Positions 61,764 through 64,000 of a stretch of 64,000 bases of DNA are shown here, one piece after another; the stretch's first letter is position 1; each line of letters begins with the position of its first letter. The stretch is from Bacillota bacterium (GTDB taxonomy: Bacteria > Bacillota > Clostridia > Acetivibrionales > DSM-1351): contig JAEWOH010000063.1 of the NCBI GenBank assembly GCA_023460955.1, positions 1-64,000 on the forward strand. The letters are read 5' to 3'. The translations under genes and the position numbers were made by a program. The notes beneath the pieces are model-generated. The model was not told where the DNA came from. It saw only the letters and a list, made by a program, of their open reading frames with translations, and made no database searches.

Positions 61764-62804
61764 ATGCTCTCATATATTTACCATTCAGATAAAACACTAA
61801 GGCTCCAGGAGTCCCCCAAACCGCAATTAAAGGAGGCGGGTGCATTAGTAAGAGTAATAGCTTGCTCCATATGCGGAACCGACGTAAGAACCTATAGATT
61901 CGGAAGCTCAAAAATTGATGATGGAAGAATAATAGGACATGAAGTAGTAGGAGAAATAATAGAGGTATCACCAGATATCAAGGAATTCAGCATCGGTGAT
62001 TACGTGGCTATGGCGCCGGCAATCGGGTGTGGAAGCTGTTATGCTTGCAAGGCAGGGAAGACTAATATGTGTGAAGACCTTAAAACGATAGGTTTTCAGT
62101 TTGACGGAGGGTTTGCCGAATATATGGTTATTCCTGCGCAAGCCTTCAAAATGGGCAACGTATATAGACTTCCTAAAACCAATGAATACACTGTATTCAC
62201 CCTGAGTGAACCACTTGCCTGTGCAATAAATGCCCAATCATACCTTAATATTAAAAAGGGCGAGGATGTAGTAATATTCGGATCAGGCATAATTGGCTGT
62301 ATGCATGCTGAGCTGGCACTGTATTCAGGAGCAGGGAATGTAATAATAATCGAAACCTCAAAGGAAAGAATAAAACAAGCGAGTGAACTCTTAGACAAAG
62401 TAATCTTCATAAATGCTGCCGAAACCGACGCCTTCAGTGAGGTAAGCAGGATAACCGGAGGTAAGGGAGCAGACATTGCAATAATTGCCTGCTCGGTCGG
62501 TAGTGCACAAGCCGATGGTATGAAAATGCTGGCTAAATGCGGAAGAATTTCACTTTTCGGTGGATTGTCAGGCGAGTCAACGGGATTTATTGATAGTAAT
62601 TTAATACATTATAGAGAAATCAGTGTTTTTGGTGTTCACGCATCAACTCCGGAGCAAAACAAGCAAGCTATGGAGATGATATATAACAATTCAATAAACG
62701 TTGAAAAATATGTTACCAAAAGATACATGCTTAAAGATATAGAACAAGCTTACAAAGACATTGAAGGTGGTAGTATAATGAAAGCTATTATTTGTAATGA
62801 TTAA
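61764..62804 (+). CDS. zinc-dependent polyol dehydrogenase (MDR family) 2
   Basis: 346 residues. CSICGTDVRTY, GHEVVGEIIEVSPD, the four-Cys lobe IGCGSCYACKAGKTNMC and the NAD loop IFGSGIIGCMHAELAL are intact; near the end HYREISVFGVHAS. Similar in type to sorbitol/threonine dehydrogenases. It is only distantly like its neighbour, so the pair is not a recent duplication. GGAGGT sets ATG 61764 rather than GTG 61755. Confidence 0.89.
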   Translation: MLSYIYHSDKTLRLQESPKPQLKEAGALVRVIACSICGTDVRTYRFGSSKIDDGRIIGHEVVGEIIEVSPDIKEFSIGDYVAMAPAIGCGSCYACKAGKTNMCEDLKTIGFQFDGGFAEYMVIPAQAFKMGNVYRLPKTNEYTVFTLSEPLACAINAQSYLNIKKGEDVVIFGSGIIGCMHAELALYSGAGNVIIIETSKERIKQASELLDKVIFINAAETDAFSEVSRITGGKGADIAIIACSVGSAQADGMKMLAKCGRISLFGGLSGESTGFIDSNLIHYREISVFGVHASTPEQNKQAMEMIYNNSINVEKYVTKRYMLKDIEQAYKDIEGGSIMKAIICND

Positions 62805-62845
62805 CGCTTTCTTTATAAAATTTAGTTTTAAGTGAGGCTGCTGAT

Positions 62846-64000
62846 ATGGATAAGAAATATATTCTGGCTATTGATCAGGGAACAACATCTACTAAGGCAA
62901 TAGTAGTGAATCAGGAAAGTAAAATTATAGATCAAGCTTCAAAGGATATAACACAGTTTTATCCTCAACCTGGATGGGTTGAACATGATGCTGAGGAGAT
63001 TTGGGAAACAGTTTTGGATTGTTGCAAACAGATTTTTTCAAAAGGCGTTGTTAAACCTGAGGAAATTGCTGCAATCGGTATAACTGATCAAAGAGAGTCA
63101 ACTATATTATGGGATCGGGTCACAGGAAAACCTGTTTACCACGCGATATGCTGGCAAAGCCGACAGACTGCACCAATCTGTGAAAGAATGAAAGAACAGG
63201 AAGGTTTGGAGGAGTTAATAAATGAAAAAACCGGGCTTCGTATTGATCCATACTTTTCTGCAAGTAAAATAAAATTCATATTGGAAAATGTACCAGGTGT
63301 TAAGGAACAGGCTGATGATGGAAAAATACTGATGGGAACTATTGATTCGTGGATAATGTGGAACCTGAGTGGCAAGGCATCCCATGTTATTGATTATACA
63401 AATGCTTCCCGGACATTGCTTCTAAACATTCATAACTTACAATGGGATGATGAGCTTATAGAAAAGATAGGTATACCAAAACAAATACTTCCTGAACTTA
63501 AACCTTCTTCCTGTGATGCACTTGCATATACAACTCCATCAATATTTTTCGGACAAAGAATCCCAATATCCGGAGATGCAGGAGATCAGCATGCGGCTAC
63601 CATTGGACAAGCTTGCTTTGAACCCGGCATGGCAAAAAATACGTACGGAACTTCAATGGCATTGTTCATGAATATAGGTGATAAACCTATCAAGTCTAAC
63701 TTCGGACTTACAACTGATCTCGGCTGGGTACTCGACGGAAAGGTTCAGTACGCATTTGAAGGTGTGGTTTTTGTTGGCGGTGCGGTTGTTCAATGGCTTC
63801 GGGATGGTCTGGGTATTATAAAGGATGCAAAGGAATGTGACATCCTTGCTGAAAAGGTAAAAGACACTGGCGACGTTTACATCGTACCTGCATTTGCCGG
63901 TATGTGTGCACCATATTGGGACTCTTATGCGAGAGGAACTATTATCGGGGTTACACGGGGAACCACAAAAGAGCATATTTGCCGTGCTGCACTGGAATCC
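62846..64000 (+). CDS. glycerol-kinase-like FGGY carbohydrate kinase, 3' end outside window
   Basis: 385 codons to the window edge with no stop; full members are ~500. ILAIDQGTTSTKAIVV is the phosphate loop, ITDQRESTILWDR and LRIDPYFSASKIKF hold the Arg-Glu and Tyr residues that bind glycerol in GlpK, and SGDAGDQHAATIGQ has the catalytic Asp. YGTSMALFMNIGD and VPAFAGMCAPYWD follow. It could be glpK itself, or a paralogue that phosphorylates a polyol or ketose from the same operon, since no glpF, glpD or glpP lies near. Start ATG 62846 follows GTGAGG. Confidence 0.88.
   Translation, partial: MDKKYILAIDQGTTSTKAIVVNQESKIIDQASKDITQFYPQPGWVEHDAEEIWETVLDCCKQIFSKGVVKPEEIAAIGITDQRESTILWDRVTGKPVYHAICWQSRQTAPICERMKEQEGLEELINEKTGLRIDPYFSASKIKFILENVPGVKEQADDGKILMGTIDSWIMWNLSGKASHVIDYTNASRTLLLNIHNLQWDDELIEKIGIPKQILPELKPSSCDALAYTTPSIFFGQRIPISGDAGDQHAATIGQACFEPGMAKNTYGTSMALFMNIGDKPIKSNFGLTTDLGWVLDGKVQYAFEGVVFVGGAVVQWLRDGLGIIKDAKECDILAEKVKDTGDVYIVPAFAGMCAPYWDSYARGTIIGVTRGTTKEHICRAALES

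Overview
The window looks like the chromosome of a low-GC, anaerobic, endospore-forming member of the Clostridia. Most Arg codons are AGA/AGG and ribosome-binding sites are strong GGAGG types. The gene content includes spoIIID, a sporulation YtaF protein, an exosporium-type collagen-like protein, the [FeFe]-hydrogenase maturase HydE, AdhE under Rex-type operators, a GH127 arabinofuranosidase-like enzyme and a CE7-type deacetylase. A mesophilic plant-polysaccharide degrader near Ruminiclostridium (the Clostridium cellulolyticum group) is my inference; no sequence search was possible.

Layout. Positions 1-4.2 kb hold the 5' part of a collagen-like surface protein divergent from a glycosyltransferase-methyltransferase fusion and a nucleotide-sugar dehydrogenase. 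Positions 4.2-11.45 kb hold a complete trpEGDCFBA operon on the minus strand behind a tryptophan T-box leader. Positions 11.5-12.3 kb hold a block of about 280-bp tandem repeats, one with an internal deletion. Positions 12.3-20 kb are mostly cell-envelope and housekeeping genes (YtaF, DUF1836, SGNH hydrolase, TPR protein, nucleoid-associated protein, LTA-synthase-like sulfatase, CapA). Positions 20.2-21.4 kb hold deoB. Positions 21.5-26.7 kb form a cobalamin-riboswitch-controlled uptake and salvage operon (btuF-btuC-btuD-cobU-cobS), followed by an opposing corrinoid protein. Positions 28-30.8 kb hold adhE with Rex-like sites. Positions 31-33.1 kb form a small island with different Arg codon use: a MerR-GyrI regulator, a broken small gene and a DUF3788/DUF3795 protein.

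Positions 33.2-41.5 kb serve carbohydrate metabolism: a CE7 esterase, an iron alcohol dehydrogenase, a GntR regulator divergent from KDPG aldolase and KDG kinase, and GH127. Similar palindromes lie in front of the aldolase operon and of GH127. Positions 41.5-48.7 kb carry hydE, cysK, patB, an HD protein, a DUF362-ferredoxin protein and serS behind a second T-box. Positions 48.9-52.2 kb carry a lipoprotein, spoIIID with a remarkable structured upstream region, a nucleotidyltransferase, a CPBP protease and a fragment of another CPBP-like gene. Positions 52.3-56.3 kb form a run of an old-yellow-enzyme-type reductase, an esterase, a DUF3237 protein and a VOC protein. Positions 56.6-64 kb form a sugar or polyol catabolic operon: an ABC transporter without ATPase, deoC, two zinc dehydrogenases and a glycerol-kinase-like FGGY kinase that runs off the end.

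The least explained pieces are the folded region upstream of spoIIID (49566-49751), which can form two mutually exclusive pairings like a riboswitch, and the tandem repeat block at 11520-12298.
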